Positions 47,630 to 59,645 of a DNA stretch of 64,000 bases are shown here, in pieces (positions within the stretch are counted from its first letter, which is position 1; each line of letters begins with the position of its first letter). Source of the stretch: Heterocephalus glaber. Lineage: Eukaryota > Chordata > Mammalia > Rodentia > Bathyergidae. The notes beneath the pieces were generated by a model that ran no database searches, was not told the origin of the DNA, and worked only from the letters and a program-made list of their open reading frames with translations. The position numbers were made by a program, and so were the translations under genes. Where the stretch lies: NCBI RefSeq assembly GCF_000247695.1, contig NW_004624865.1:3686332-3750331 (forward strand), given 5' to 3'.

Positions 47630-47855
47630 CTTAAATGTAGGATGCATGGTTTGGATTTATAGATTGCAAAGGGTCAGCGTTCGATGTTTTGGGTAGAGAA
47701 GAGGGGAAGAGTTGAAGAACCGATCTAAGGGATTTCTTCAGGTTGGTGAATTAATCCTGCACAGTACTATAATGGTGGCTATATGACACAAGTGTACTCC
47801 AAATGCATAAAAATTTACAGTACGAAGAATGAATCTTAATATAAGCACTTTAAAA
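47630..47855 (+). mobile_element. Old L1 3' UTR fragment
   Basis: 'gatttcttcaggttggtgaa', 'gtactataatggtggctata' and 'tacgaagaatgaatcttaat' follow an old L1 3' UTR pattern. Confidence 0.5.
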
Positions 47856-49120
47856 AGCACTCATGTAGGAAGCTGGTTCAACATACTTGGTTCTAGCATG
47901 AAATGCAAACTGTGGCAAAATAACTTAGTTGTGTTTCACAAGTTTAAAACAGCCTCACTGGAAGGGGAGGGGTAGAAGGCTACCCTACTTAACGTGGAAA
48001 CGTGGGCAGACTGAGAATAAAGGCGATAACAACTGCAGGTAAGGACTATGCTAGAGTCGAAGTAGTGACTTTAAGGTGGTTCTAGGGTAATAATTCTGAC
48101 ACTTATCCACCCATAGAAGAACTGAAAATCATTAGCTGCATGGGAGGTGATGCAAGGCGGGCTTCTTACTGTTGGGATGGGAGGTTATAGATGGTCTGAA
48201 AGAAAAGGCTAGAACAATCCATGCGGCCATGGTTTGGAGCTGGAGACCTGAGGGTGAGTCACATTCAGTTTAATAGATACAAATGGTCAGTGGGGAAATG
48301 GTGATGGGTGTGTTTACAGGAGTGGGTTAGTATGCAAACATTTTTCTCCTTGCTTTATCAGTGGGAAGAGCCTAGATTCAAGGACATTCCAGTTTAGAAG
48401 AGCAGAGATTTTAGTTTTTTAGTATCACTCTCCGGTAAAACAAAACAAAACAAAACAGGGTTTCTTAGAGAAATGAATGATTTTAGAGGTAGAATAGGGA
48501 ATATGAAAAAGGAGCTAGGAGCATCTTGTAATGCGAGAAAGTAAAGAAATACCAACACACACTCACACACTCACATACACAAGTGCACATACAATAATGG
48601 CGTGTATCAAAGGAGCAGAGGAATTACCAGAAAGAGCTACTGAGCAAAGCTGCAACACTGGCACAGAAAAAAGAATGAAGTAGTGTGGGATGATAATCGA
48701 AGTATAAAATAAATATTATAGACGTCATACTAAGATTTCAGAGAGATTAAATAAATTAATTAAGATTGGGAACAAACAGACAAACCTCTCTCTAGTATTG
48801 GTGAATAATCTCTAGTGTCAGTGGAGGACAAAGTCGCATTATCAGTGAATAGTGTTGCTCATTATTTCTGAAGGAAGAAATGAAGCAGAAGATAATTACT
48901 CTTATGAGAATTTTCAGTTCTATAACAACTGTACCTGAGATATATGCAGGCTAAATGTTCCAAGTCCTGTGACAGCCCTCGTTTCTGGCTTCTGGAAACC
49001 CAGCTGCTAAATTGGCTTTGAGTTTAAATGCCTGCCATTCAGTGCCCAAAAAACTAGCGTTGCTGGAAAGATGCCAGAGATTCGCAATGTCTAGATGGTG
49101 CAGTGTTTGTATTTATTTAA
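47856..49120. other. Unique DNA; short (AAAAC)n at about 48437-48457
   Basis: A pentanucleotide run and a short AC-rich run (about 48553-48590) are the only repeats seen. No gene recognised. Confidence 0.45.
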
Positions 49121-49121
49121 T

Positions 49122-49296
49122 GATACAGGGTATTGAACCCAGGGCCTTCACATGGAGCTACATCCCAAGCCCTTTTTATTTTTTACTTTGAGACAGGGTC
49201 TCCCTTAGTTCCCCAGGCTGGACTCAAACTTGTGGTCCTCCTGCCTCAGCCTCCTGAATAGCTGGGATCACAGGTGTGCACCACCACGCCTGCCTG
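49122..49296 (-). mobile_element. B1-dID SINE
   Basis: ID half 'gggtattgaacccagggcct' on +, B1 half 'gagacagggtctcccttagt' to 'agctgggatcacaggtgtgc' on +. Confidence 0.88.
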
Positions 49297-49689
49297 GGTT
49301 TATTTTAATAGAGCTTCTTCCTGGGTTTCTCTGTTCTATAAAATCAATTTTAGAAGTTACCTGTGGCTGAGCTGACTTCAGAAATCAAAGAATCCAGTTG
49401 GCAGGAAGGCCCCAGCTTGGTTACACGCTGGGATTTCAGGTCTGTCCCCAGCAGGATTCCTCTAGGCCTTGTGGAAAGTGTGTCATCTGCACGACCCTTG
49501 GCCCCTGGGAATGTGTGTGCACTTCCTGTGCCAAAGACAGCCGAGTGTGTAACACAGAACATGCGTAGAAGGGAAGGAATCTGCAGCTGGGCTGCGCTCT
49601 GAGCCGCTTGCTTGCTTCAGTTTCTCCCCTTCAGATAAGAGAAGAACAGCACCCACGTTACTCACAGTGGCCCAAAAGGATGCACCTTG

Positions 49690-50280
49690 ATAACCCCACA
49701 TCCTCCCAAGCTCCCGGGCCTGGCGAACTTTCATGCCAGGTACCCGTGATCCTTAAGGAAGCTCCAGCTCTGCCCCGCTCCCGGCCCCGCGCACCTGTCC
49801 CTCAGAAGCCAGGAGCCCTCGGGGTGGGTGTGCAGGGCTGGCCTGGTTCTGCGGGTTGAGGAAACAGAAGCTCCCGCGGGTCAATGGCACCGAAGTTCAG
49901 AAACGCCGCAGAGTAGAAAAGCACCAGGGTAAAGAGGCTGAGCCTGGCGGCTTTGTTTTGAGGGCCACAGCTCAAATTCCCCAGCATTTTTTTTTGCCTT
50001 GCTCATTGTGAACCTTTGAGTTTTCTGGGATCTCTGCTTTTGCGGGGCGTCCTGCTTTCTCCATCTCTCCAGACGCCCCACTCTGCGGCCCATCAGCTTC
50101 CTCCTCAGCGGACACGGCACGGTCCTCCACTGCCCTCAGAGGCGCCCACCCGAGGTGGGGTACAGGACAGAGGCAGGCAGTCTACGACGGAGAAGATCCG
50201 GTGTTGGAAGGGAACCGCTGTATACTGATCCCTACCGCGTGCCGGCTGTGACCTTGGCCCTGTACAGGCGAGCCCTTGTC
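49690..50280. promoter_or_regulatory. CpG-island-like block, candidate promoter or enhancer
   Basis: About 590 bp at about 60% GC with roughly 33 CpGs by hand count (observed/expected near 0.6), against a CpG-poor background. The densest points are 'gctcccggccccgcgcacct' (about 49778-49797), 'ctcccgcgggtcaatgg' (about 49871) and 'gacacggcacggtcc' (about 50111). No long ORF or clear splice pattern is seen. It may be an orphan island, the first exon of a non-coding RNA, or a distal enhancer. Counts are manual. Confidence 0.45.
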
Positions 50281-50289
50281 AGTTTCCTG

Positions 50290-50410
50290 CTTTAAGGGTA
50301 TCATTCTCATCCTCACGGTGAAAGGAGTCACATCCAGAAGTCCTCATTCATTTGCCCAGAGTCGCCTGACCCTAATAAATGTCAGAATTGAGACCTGAAC
50401 CCAGCCTGAG
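50290..50410 (+). mobile_element. MIR-like fragment
   Basis: 'tttgcccagagtcgcctgac' and 'gaattgagacctgaaccca' match a MIR 3' half. Confidence 0.45.
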
Positions 50411-52440
50411 CAATTCCAGGATTGATGGATGCTCTTTATATTAAAAGGCGATTCTGAATAAATTAGGGTTGTTAGCAGGAATTTAGATCCTGAAGGACCC
50501 ACAGCGAATTTTATTTGTAGTCACCACATGAGAACAATATAACAAATTCCTGAGAAGAAACAGGAGGGGATGTTTGCTGTGCGTACTTTATATGTGCAAG
50601 GGACACTGAGGTCTGTTTTTATTGGCTTCCTACACTTTGTTTTTAATCAGAAAAACTGAATACTTTCCATGTGAGTATAAATGGATGTCTCAATCGCAAA
50701 GGTGCCTGGAGCTCAGACTTAACCTTCGATTTAAGTATCCACCCTGCATTGCATAATCGTCAACCCGGATATGGTGCAATTCTTTTAAACACATTAAGGC
50801 AAACAAGTATTGAGCAACTGGAATCTCTCCTTATCCTTGCTTGCACCTAGCAACCTTGCAGGTCTGTTTGACAAAAAGCCTTGCCCTTGAACAGCAGTTC
50901 ATTAAGATGCTGAAAGGCCGAGTAAAGCCCCAGGAGGTTTTGGGTGTCTCAGTCAGCCAGGCTGGGACTAAGGGGGAACCGAGGCTGATTCCCCGCTGAG
51001 CTCCCAGTGGGTGGCACAGGCGGGAGCCAAGGCTTGAGCAGGCCTCTGTTTACTTTGTGACTTCAGCCCTGTGATCTGCACTGGACAACTTCCTAAAACA
51101 GGTTTTTCTGCTGAATAAAATGATGCAATAGTACAGAAAATCTTGAAAAATGAAAAATTAAACATGCATCATTTCATCACCCCAACAGAAGTGTTTCTGT
51201 TCTCCTCCCTTCCCTCAGACCTGCTGCCCAGGCATACATGGCTTACCCAATGGGACCAAAGGAAGGAGTCACCCCTTGCTGAGCCCTCTTCGGTTAGAAG
51301 CTGGACTTTTTTATTAGACACCAAATTTGTTTCTACAAAACCCCTCCGAGTCCAGTGGAAAGATTTTTCTCCCACTTGACAGAGAAGCATAAAACCTAAG
51401 AAAATTTCAGAACCTGTAAAATGTTCCCCAAGCAAGTCATGACTGTAGGATGAGTTCCAGTCTGTTTGATTACAAAACCACTAGTTTATTCTCCTTTGCG
51501 TTGTCAATCAACTTTATATGCTATGCATTCATCATGATAGCTAAACACAACATTTTATTTTACTCGTTTAAATTCATATTTGAATATACGCAATCTAAAT
51601 ATCAATGGACATATCACCAATACTGAGAAACACTAACTTGTGCAGCACATACAAATTTAAGCCTCTGAAAAGTCCAAGAATGCTGGGGATTTGGAGCTGA
51701 GGAGAGACAAGAGGGATGGGAAGCAAACAGGACCAAGTCTGCATGTGCATCTGTACCAGTTTTCCCCAATGAATACATTTATTGTGTACCCCAAACACGT
51801 ACTGATAAAAAAGGGAAAAAATGTTCAATAATACAAGAAATGTAGCTGCTTTCTACAAACATGATAGGCACTTCAAGCCTACACTTCACCTGATAAAAGC
51901 TTATTTTCATCAACAAGGGACTTATACCCCTGAACCCTGGCAAATTCTAGAGGGTTGTTTGAATTTCATGTCCTTAATTAGTACCTACAGTGCTGGGGGA
52001 AAGCCATATGGCCCTGAGATGTTTATTTTCCCATCCCCTTTGACATCCTGGGTTTCCCCGATACCCTTCTGTCTCCTACTTATCTGGTCTTAAAGGTCAC
52101 ACTGCACCCTTCTGCAGTGCCCGCCCGGGTCTGGTGGTTCACACTGCTTCCTTCTTTACAGCAAGAAAACAAAGCAGCAGGATGAGATGACTTAATAACC
52201 AGGGTCTGGACGTGGTTGCCAGGATCTTCAGGTCCCCGGATGTTGCTTCCTCCTCAGTGGGATTTTTGCCACCATGGATCTGTTGTCCTTTACAGTGAGA
52301 CTTTCTGGTGGCTTCAGACTATGACCTTAACAACAGTTGCTATGATGATGAGGTTTCCTCTTGGACGGATCAGGGGAAGAAAGGGCAGCCAAGTGTCTCA
52401 GAGAAGTAAAGCCACCTTGCAGTGACCAGTACAAGGGCTT
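50411..52440. other. Unique DNA, no gene recognised
   Basis: No long frame beyond 90 codons and no clear repeat. A weak U6-like word near 51640 is not a gene. Confidence 0.45.
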
Positions 52441-52444
52441 CTAT

Positions 52445-52505
52445 CAGGGCTCCTCAGAGAAAGAGAGCCAGCAGGGTTGATAGGCTGGCTGTGCGTATCT
52501 ATATG
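52445..52505 (-). mobile_element. LTR fragment cut near mariner copy 5
   Basis: 'agggctcctcagagaaagag' resembles the opening of the LTR-type repeat at 2213 and 62485. The rest is missing. Confidence 0.35.
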
Positions 52506-52524
52506 CAAGAGTCAGGGAAAATAC

Positions 52525-53155
52525 ATGAATCGGTACATTTTTTAAAATTCCCAACAAAAGAGCCTTTGCCATGAATCTCCCTCAGAGTCCTCCTCCTCAC
52601 TTTCAACACACTCATCCCATCGTTCTGACCACTCTCTGTAGAAGTTCTCGAAGTCCTCTTTCCTGAGTGTCTTTATGAGGTATGGTCAAAACTAAGGTGA
52701 ATGCTACTGCCGAGCGCCATCCCACAGAAAGGCAGCTACTAAAAACATGACACTGCATCCTCATCCACCTTAGTCATCGAATCGGGCACCCTGTGGCTCC
52801 TGGTTCTTCCCCAAAGTCACAGTGACCATGAAAGGGAGACGTTTTGAATCCATTCAGGACATCGAGGCAGCCAGGACAGCGCAGCTAAAGACCCTCAGGA
52901 CAGAGGACTCCAGAGCTGCTGCAGGAAGTGGCAAGAACGATGGGATGAGTGTTTTCAGAGTGAGGGGAGGATTTTGAGGGGGATTCATGGCAATATGTCT
53001 TTTACTGTAATAACTTTTTTTTTTGGTACCAGGGATCGAACTCAGGTCCTTGCGCTTGCACAGCAGGTGGCAAAACCACTGAGCTAAATCCCCGGCCCTC
53101 TTTTACTGTAATAACTTTTTAAAAATTAAGCACACACCATATGTTTAAAGCATAG
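52525..53155. mobile_element. Fold-back mariner element, copy 5, carrying an ID
   Basis: Short arm minus (52525 to about 52680), central segment (about 52680-52750), long arm plus (about 52755-53155). The long arm encodes HPP*S (family TAG), then FESIQDIEAARTAQLKTL; one frame over it reads CRKWQERWDECFQSEGR. The frame change at KED is the shared one-base deletion. An ID SINE at 53020-53098 lies close to the right end. It is the best copy for recognising mariner homology. Confidence 0.88.
53020..53098 (-). mobile_element. ID SINE with perfect 22-bp target-site duplication
   Basis: On + : 'ggtaccagggatcgaactca' (B box) and 'ccactgagctaaatccccgg' (A box). A perfect 22-bp direct repeat flanks it (52998-53019 and 53099-53120), lying entirely in mariner terminal sequence. 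Very low divergence, hence young. Confidence 0.95.
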
Positions 53156-53159
53156 CCCA

Positions 53160-54300
53160 TATGTAGATATAGGTATAGCTAATAGTAGATTTATTTGAAA
53201 AACTGGCTCTGGTGATCGTATAGGCTGGGAGAGTCAGGGTTCTCACGGGGAGGCTGGCAGGCCAGCACTGGGGCAGTGAGAGTTACTGCTGGGTCCAGAA
53301 GCAACCTTCTGCAAAACTCCTGGTTGCTGGCAGAAGGGAGAAGAGGTTTAGTTCTGCTCAGGCCCTTAGCTGATGACCTGATGCCCACTCATGTTATGGA
53401 GTGCACCAGCTCTAATTAAGGCCTGCTCATTTAAATATAAATCTTGTCCACAGGCACTATGGAAAAACAGCAGAGGTGCACTGCCTTTCCAACGTTCTCT
53501 GCTGAGGATTTTAATCCATGCTTCCAAACTCTGATCACTCTGAGAAACGACGCCATCTAAAACAAACAAAAAGAAATCAGAAAAACCCATATCCGCACCT
53601 CTCGGTTAATGTGAGAAATAAGAACTGTCAGTGTTGCATCGATCTCCATGTATCCACAGGTAAGTAGAATCTGTTCTTTGTCTCAGAGCTGATGTTTTCC
53701 TCATGTTTAAAGTGTTCTGTATATTACTGTCTGTTGACTTGATGCAGAGATGGACAGCTGAGCATGACGTTGAAGACACTAGAGCATCATTTAAGCTGTA
53801 GAGGTCCAGTGTGTGATGGAAACCCACTGTTTCTCAGTTTTCATTTGCTTGTTTCCACATGGCTGTTATACCCTGGCTGCAAAGAGGGGTCATGCAGAAG
53901 ACAGCAGTAAAAATGTGCCCTTCTCGTGGTGGGAAGCCAGGGAGAGGGGCACCCACAGCATCGCATACTGTTCCCTTTATGGCAGCCTAGGGTGAATGGA
54001 GCTTTGATTTCAGGAAAAAAAGATAACTGTTTCTCCTTAGCTACTGGTCATGTTTGCCTTAAGAAAAAATAAGAAAACAGCTACTTTTACATATATATAA
54101 ATTTTTTATTTATTTTTATTATAAAGTTGAGGGCAACATGTAGTAGCCCTTCACAACCACATGCACTCACGCATACTAATTGTATTCCATTTTGTCCATC
54201 TCTCCCTTTATTCTTTTGTCCTCATCACTCTAAAAGCAAATCTTACTGTATTTAATGATTTGTTAACAGATAATTCAAATTCATTTTGCAAAAATCAGGA
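53160..54300. other. Unique DNA
   Basis: No repeats or genes are recognised. Frames are at most 74 codons. Confidence 0.45.
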
Positions 54301-54305
54301 AATTA

Positions 54306-55390
54306 GATGGATGGATGGATGGATGGATGGATGGGTGGATGGATACATAGATGGATAGATGGATGGATATGTGGATGGATGGATAGATGGATGGATGGAT
54401 GGATGGATGGATAGATGGATGGATATGTGGATGGATGGATGGATGGATACATGGATGGATAGATAGATGGATGGGTGGGTGGGTGGATGGATGGATGGAT
54501 ACATGGATGGATATGTGGATGGATGGATGGGTGGGTGGATGGATACATGGATGGATAGATAGATGGATGGATATGTGCATGGATGGATGGATGGATGGAT
54601 GGATGATAGATGTATACATGGATGGATAGATAGATGGGTGGGTGGGTGGATGGATACATGGATGGATAGATAGATGGATGGATATGTGGATGGATGGATA
54701 TGTGGATGGATGGATGGATGGATAGATGGAAGGGTGGGTGGGTAGGTGGATGGATACATGGATAGATAGATGGATGGATATGTNNNNNNNNNNNNNNNNN
54801 NNNNNNNNNNNNNNNNNNNNNNNNNNNNNNNNNNNNNNNNNNNNNNNNNNNNNNNNNNNNNNNNNNNNNNNNNNNNNNNNNNNNNNNNNNNNNNNNNNNN
54901 NNNNNNNNNNNNNNNNNNNNNNNNNNNNNNNNNNNNNNNNNNNNNNNNNNNNNNNNNNNNNNNNNNNNNNNNNNNNNNNNNNNNNNNNNNNNNNNNNNNN
55001 NNNNNNNNNNNNNNNNNNNNNNNNNNNNNNNNNNNNNNNNNNNNNNNNNNNNNNNNNNNNNNNNNNNNNNNNNNNNNNNNNNNNNNNNNNNNNNNNNNNN
55101 NNNNNNNNNNNNNNNNNNNNNNNNNNNNNNNNNNNNNNNNNNNNNNNNNNNNNNNNNNNNNNNNNNNNNNNNNNNNNNNNNNNNNNNNNNNNNNNNNNNN
55201 NNNNNNNNNNNNNNNNNNNNNNNNNNNNNNNNNNNNNNNNNNNNNNNNNNNNNNNNNNNNNNNNNNNNNNNNNNNNNNTGGATGGATGGATGGATGGATG
55301 GATGGATGGGTGGATACATGTATAGATAGATAGATGGATGGATATGTGGATGGATGGATGGATGGATGGATGGGTGGATAGATAGATAGA
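54306..55390. repeat. (GGAT)n satellite with higher-order variants
   Basis: At least 590 sequenced bases of GGAT/GATA-type tetranucleotide repeats on both sides of a 495-base gap. Variant units (gtgg, gata, tatg, tacatgg) recur in blocks, for example 'gatacatggatggatagata' near 54447 and 54541, giving a loose higher-order period. All three frames on both strands stay open (DGWMDGW / HPSIHPS), which explains the long false ORFs. Confidence 0.97.
54784..55278. other. Assembly gap (495 N)
   Basis: A run of N inside the tetranucleotide satellite. The true length is unknown because the repeat could not be assembled. Confidence 0.99.
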
Positions 55391-55394
55391 GTGA

Positions 55395-56880
55395 TAAGAA
55401 GATAAATTTTTCTTTCAGAGAGTGGTACAAAACATCACTGATGGGACAACACATTCAAGATTGGTCTAAGAGGATGAGTAGATGTCTGTTTGAAGAGAAA
55501 GAGCACAGTTTCTACCTGGGGGTAGGTAGGGGGAGGATGATGAGTTTGGATTGCACTAAACTTTTGTGAACAGGGCTAATTAAATAAGTGACTCAGTAAT
55601 CATATCACCTGGTTAATGTGCTTCAGAATGGATCTCAGATATTTTGGTCACTATGCTGATGAAAAGCTTTTTGGATAATAGGCAAAATGAAGCCATCTCC
55701 CTGTGCTCATCCTGTAATTATCTATTTCTTGCCTACCTCTTGCTGTTTTTGATAAGAGCCATTAGGATAATAATTACAGGCTGGACTAATCTATTAATAA
55801 CTTTGTAACTGTGTGCTTCTGTATGGCTCTGTGTGAGACTGAAATATGTTAACCTTTTAAATATCCTCCTTCAAGGCTGTGTCAGACTTTTATTAATGGC
55901 CTCCTGATTCAGCTGCCCCAACTCCAGCCATCCACCAAAGTGAACCATGTGTGGAAACACAGCCTTTTCATTCTGCTCTCGGACCTTTCCCTTCTTAGGA
56001 ACTTGAAATGAAATACTGTGTTTAACCTGTGCATCCTAAGAATGTACGTCAGCTGCGAAGCCTGAAATAGACATGGTTTGCTGCCCTAAATATTTGATTC
56101 TTGAGTCAAGTTATTATAATTGCTAGACATACTTCTTTATAGAGGGCCAGAAGAACTGCACATTTAAAATCAACACCATGTTCATATGGGCACAGCTTCT
56201 ATTTGACTTTTTCAAATAATGTCCTGAGGCTTAGTAAGTGCTGTCGATATTGATGAGATATTTCACTCATCTAATGTGTAGCTTTAGAGAGACAGGATTA
56301 AGAGCTCTCCTCAGGGTTAGGGGTGGCATTTCCAGCAGTTAAAAGGATTGCAGAGACTAAAGGACATAAACTTAACATGCCCTTTTGTAAAACCATTGTT
56401 AATCTGCCATTGCTTCAATGTCAGGGCGGCTGTTTCACTGATAAGTATTCTCAGATTAAAGAGCAAAAGCAAATACACTTACCATAGACAAAGCATCTAT
56501 TAGAGAACCTAACTGCCTTTGAATTGTTTGATAGCTTATCTTCAACAAGCAGTATGTTACGCTTAAGTTGCAAAGACGCCTTTGCCTTGGCAGAAATGAC
56601 CTTGGGACAAAAATATTTTCAAGTGGTCCTGCTTGGTACAGGCTCAAGTTAGAAAAGGAAACAAGGACTCAAGAGTCTGTGTGTGGTAGGATACACTTCT
56701 GCACGTGAAGCACTAAACCCTTGTTCTAGTCCGCACCATGCCGAACTGGACCCGCCTAAGACACTGAAATGTAGATTCCAATGTTAATTTTGAAAAGGAA
56801 TTTTGGAACAGTTTGTTATCTTGAAGTTAGACTTAGAGATGAGGCATAAATATGGTTTGCTTAATAGAAGTCATAATGCT
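55395..56880. promoter_or_regulatory. Repeat-poor block, candidate conserved non-coding region
   Basis: About 1.5 kb with no recognised SINE, LINE, LTR or DNA repeat. Homeodomain-type TAATTA words occur at 55715-55790 ('tgtaattatc', 'aataattacagg', 'tattaataac'). The sequence is complex, lacks CpG and has no ORF above 63 codons. It resembles developmental-enhancer non-coding sequence, but conservation cannot be judged here. Confidence 0.25.
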
Positions 56881-56887
56881 TTAAACT

Positions 56888-57088
56888 GGGCCTGGTGGCA
56901 CATACCTGTAATCCCAGCACACTTGGAGGCTGAGGCAGGAGGGTCACAACTTTGAAGCCAGCCTGGGCAACTTAGAGACTTAGTAAGACCTTATCTCAAA
57001 TTTTTTTTAAAAAACTTAAAATAAAGTCTGGGTAGATGGCTCAGTGTGAACACCTTGGTTCAAACCCAAGTATCATCCCAAAAAATTA
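56888..57088 (+). mobile_element. B1-dID SINE
   Basis: B1 half 'gggcctggtggcacatacct', linker 'ttttttttaaaaaactt', ID half 'gtagatggctcagtgtgaac' and 'ggttcaaacccaag'. Confidence 0.88.
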
Positions 57089-57254
57089 CAGCACTTTGAA
57101 AATAATGGTGAAAGCTTTAAAATTACATACATGCACATTATCTTCCAGGAGTGAAAAAAGAGAAAGAGAGGGCACTCATACTCAACAGGGACCACCCTGA
57201 TGAAGATTGGTGAGTTCTATTAACTTATGTCCAACACATCTGTGTTTTCCATCA

Positions 57255-57320
57255 GTAATTAATGCAGTCAACAAATGTTTATCTAACACTTTCTACTTGT
57301 TTAATGCTGTGGAAATATGA
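57255..57320 (-). mobile_element. L2-like fragment
   Basis: 'gcagtcaacaaatgtttatc' and 'taacactttctacttg' follow the reverse strand of an L2 3' region. Confidence 0.4.
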
Positions 57321-58035
57321 AGTCTGTTGCTGTGGGCATTTTCTGCCAAAATAGCACAAACAGGTGTGAGTCAACTGCAGAGCACAGTTCAGGGGCCTTG
57401 GGGTGCTCCCTGCACAGAGGGGCGTTGCCCCCAGTCCCTGCCGAGCAGAGGGCAGAGGAGAAGGGCAGAGAATGCACCTGAGGGCTCTTTTTGTTTGTCT
57501 TTTGGTGTTGCCCATCTGTGTTTTGTTTGTGTGGAACAAAGGCAGAGCTGTGGCTTCACTGCACCTCAGCTCAGTTCCTGGCTTCTTATTCAAATGCGCG
57601 CACTAAGAACCCACCCCTATTTCTTTTGGTTCATACATTTGACTTTTCACTTACTCCCCTTTCTCAGCATCTCTCACTCCCATTTCTCCTATTCCCACTT
57701 TAAGCAACGATTTTTTTCTGATTGATGTTTGTCACTGCATGCTGTAGGTCCTCTCATTTTCTAAGCAGGCATCTTCATTTCTGCAAGCAGCATTGCTTTT
57801 CTATCCCACTGTGTTTCTGACTTTTTCACCATGCTCTGCATGGACAGCACCCACCCATTGCACTGTGTGTCTTTTACTCCTAGTCCAGACCATCTGTCTA
57901 TGTGTCTATCACCATGATTATGGGCACACAAATGATCTCTCTTTTCCTCCATACGTAGAGATGGAGGCCCTATTTAGAAGGACTATGTAAGCATCTTCTA
58001 AGATTGATGCCTTTTTAAACTACAAATTACCCAGT
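57321..58035. other. Unique DNA
   Basis: A 132-codon frame at 57327-57725 and an antisense 104-codon frame overlap. No domain or repeat is recognised. Confidence 0.4.
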
Positions 58036-58039
58036 ATTT

Positions 58040-58150
58040 CTAACATGAGCCTAATAGGTAATACAAAGATGCAAATCACACTTCCTCTAGAAGTTAACAG
58101 TAAGGTATGGTGGAGAGGAAGGCGTATATCTATAAATAAATTATTCTGTT
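58040..58150 (-). mobile_element. L2-like fragment
   Basis: 'cttcctctagaagttaacag' and 'tctataaataaattattctg' resemble the reverse strand of an L2 3' region. Confidence 0.35.
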
Positions 58151-59097
58151 TAAAAGACTCAAGTTCTAAATCAATGATTCCAAGATGCAGGAGAAGGTAA
58201 TTGGAGAATTTACCAAGAATTGGCCAAACTTTCTGGCAAGTACAGAACAGGAGGAAACTCAAGACATATCCAGGGAGTATAGAGCTTCTTCAGGGATATC
58301 TAGCAGGGTGAGAGAACATTCTGGTCAGAATAAACCTAAAGAATCAAGAATTCATAATCAGGATGTACAAGGTATTTGGGAAAGCAGGAATTAGGTCATT
58401 TGAAGGGCAAATGGAGGACATCAGAAATCATCATCATGTCTTTGAAATTCATAACATGTAATACATTAATGACATTTGAAATTATGGAATAGAAGTCTTT
58501 ACTACAAACTAATCTTATAAATAATTGTCAAGTAACCAATACGAACGGTGTAACATTCTAAAACTAGGAATTACAGAGTGAAACCAAAGAGTCTTGGTCA
58601 TTATCATATGGAATTTATATTTCTAGTGGGTTAAAATAGATGATAAATAAATTTGAAAATGAGTAACAACAAGTAAGTAAACCAACCCAGAAATGTTAGA
58701 GAGTATTGCTAGGTCAGGTATCACTGTAGAATTAGAAAAGCAGCTGCCCCTGTAAAAGCACAAAATAGAAGAAAAAAACGTTACCTCCTTTGCAGTGACT
58801 CAATACTTCCTTCAAGTGACATAAAGGTGGCACTGCTCTAGCAATCAGGAGAAATCCACATTTCATACTTGACCCAGCACCCACCCTACAGCCTGGCTCC
58901 CTAGGCAGCACCTACCATGAGAGGTCTGTGAGGCCCCTCTGGACACAGATGCAGACACAGTTACGTGTCCAGGGGCAACAGCAGTGGGGGGACACGTCAG
59001 ATCAGTGTGACCTGTGTGATCTTGTTGGTTTGGAGATTATCAAAGATGGGACAAGACCACTGATGGAGAGTTGGGGGAACAGCATTCCATATATGAG
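58151..59097. other. Unique DNA
   Basis: No gene or repeat is recognised. Confidence 0.45.
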
Positions 59098-59645
59098 GTA
59101 TGATCAATAAATATGGTGAGTATTTAAATTTAAAAAGTATTACAGTAAAAGACAAATTACCATAAATCCCCTTGAAAATCTTCCCACGTTGCTTTAAACA
59201 CACTCATCCCATCATCATTGCTACTTCCTGCAAAAGCTCTGGAGTCCTCTTTCTTGAGGCTCTTTAGTTGCACTGTCCTGGCTGCCTCCATGTCCTAAAT
59301 CAATTCGAAACATTTCCCTTTCACAGTCATCTTGACTTTGGGGAAGAGCCAGAAGTCCAATGGTGCCAGATCCAGTGACTAAGGTGAATGAGGACACAGC
59401 ATCATGTTTGCACAGCCTACCTTTCCATTGGATGGCGCTGGGCAGCAGGATTCACTGTATTTGTGATCACATCTCAAAAAGACCCTCAGGAAAGGGGGCT
59501 CCAGAGCTGCTGCAGAAAGTGGAACAATGGGATCAATGTGTTTGAAGTGAGGGGGAGAATTTTGAGTGGAGTTAATGCAAGATGTCTTTTACTATAATAA
59601 TTATTTTTAAATTTCAACATTTATTGTATATTTTCATCCCATCTC
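59098..59645. mobile_element. Fold-back mariner element, copy 6
   Basis: Long arm minus (59098 to about 59400), short arm plus (about 59405-59645). The ends are inverted repeats ('gtatgatcaataaatatgg' at left, 'tttattgtatattttcatcc' at right). The minus-strand motif reads P*SLDLA with the shared TAG. The left arm keeps the KED deletion; the right arm is decayed ('ggggctccag'). Confidence 0.85.

Noticed and set aside
51630..51660. Word resembling the U6 snRNA 5' region ('gtgcagcacatacaaattt')
   Set aside because: Only about 15 bases match and the rest of U6 is absent.
54306..54783. Regular short repeats that could suggest a CRISPR array
   Set aside because: Repeats are contiguous tetranucleotides without unique spacers, in a mammalian genome.
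54281..55454. Very long open frames encoding HPSIHPS / DGWMDGW repeats, up to 383 codons
   Set aside because: They are translations of the GGAT satellite and of the N gap; a 4-bp repeat without stops is open in all frames.
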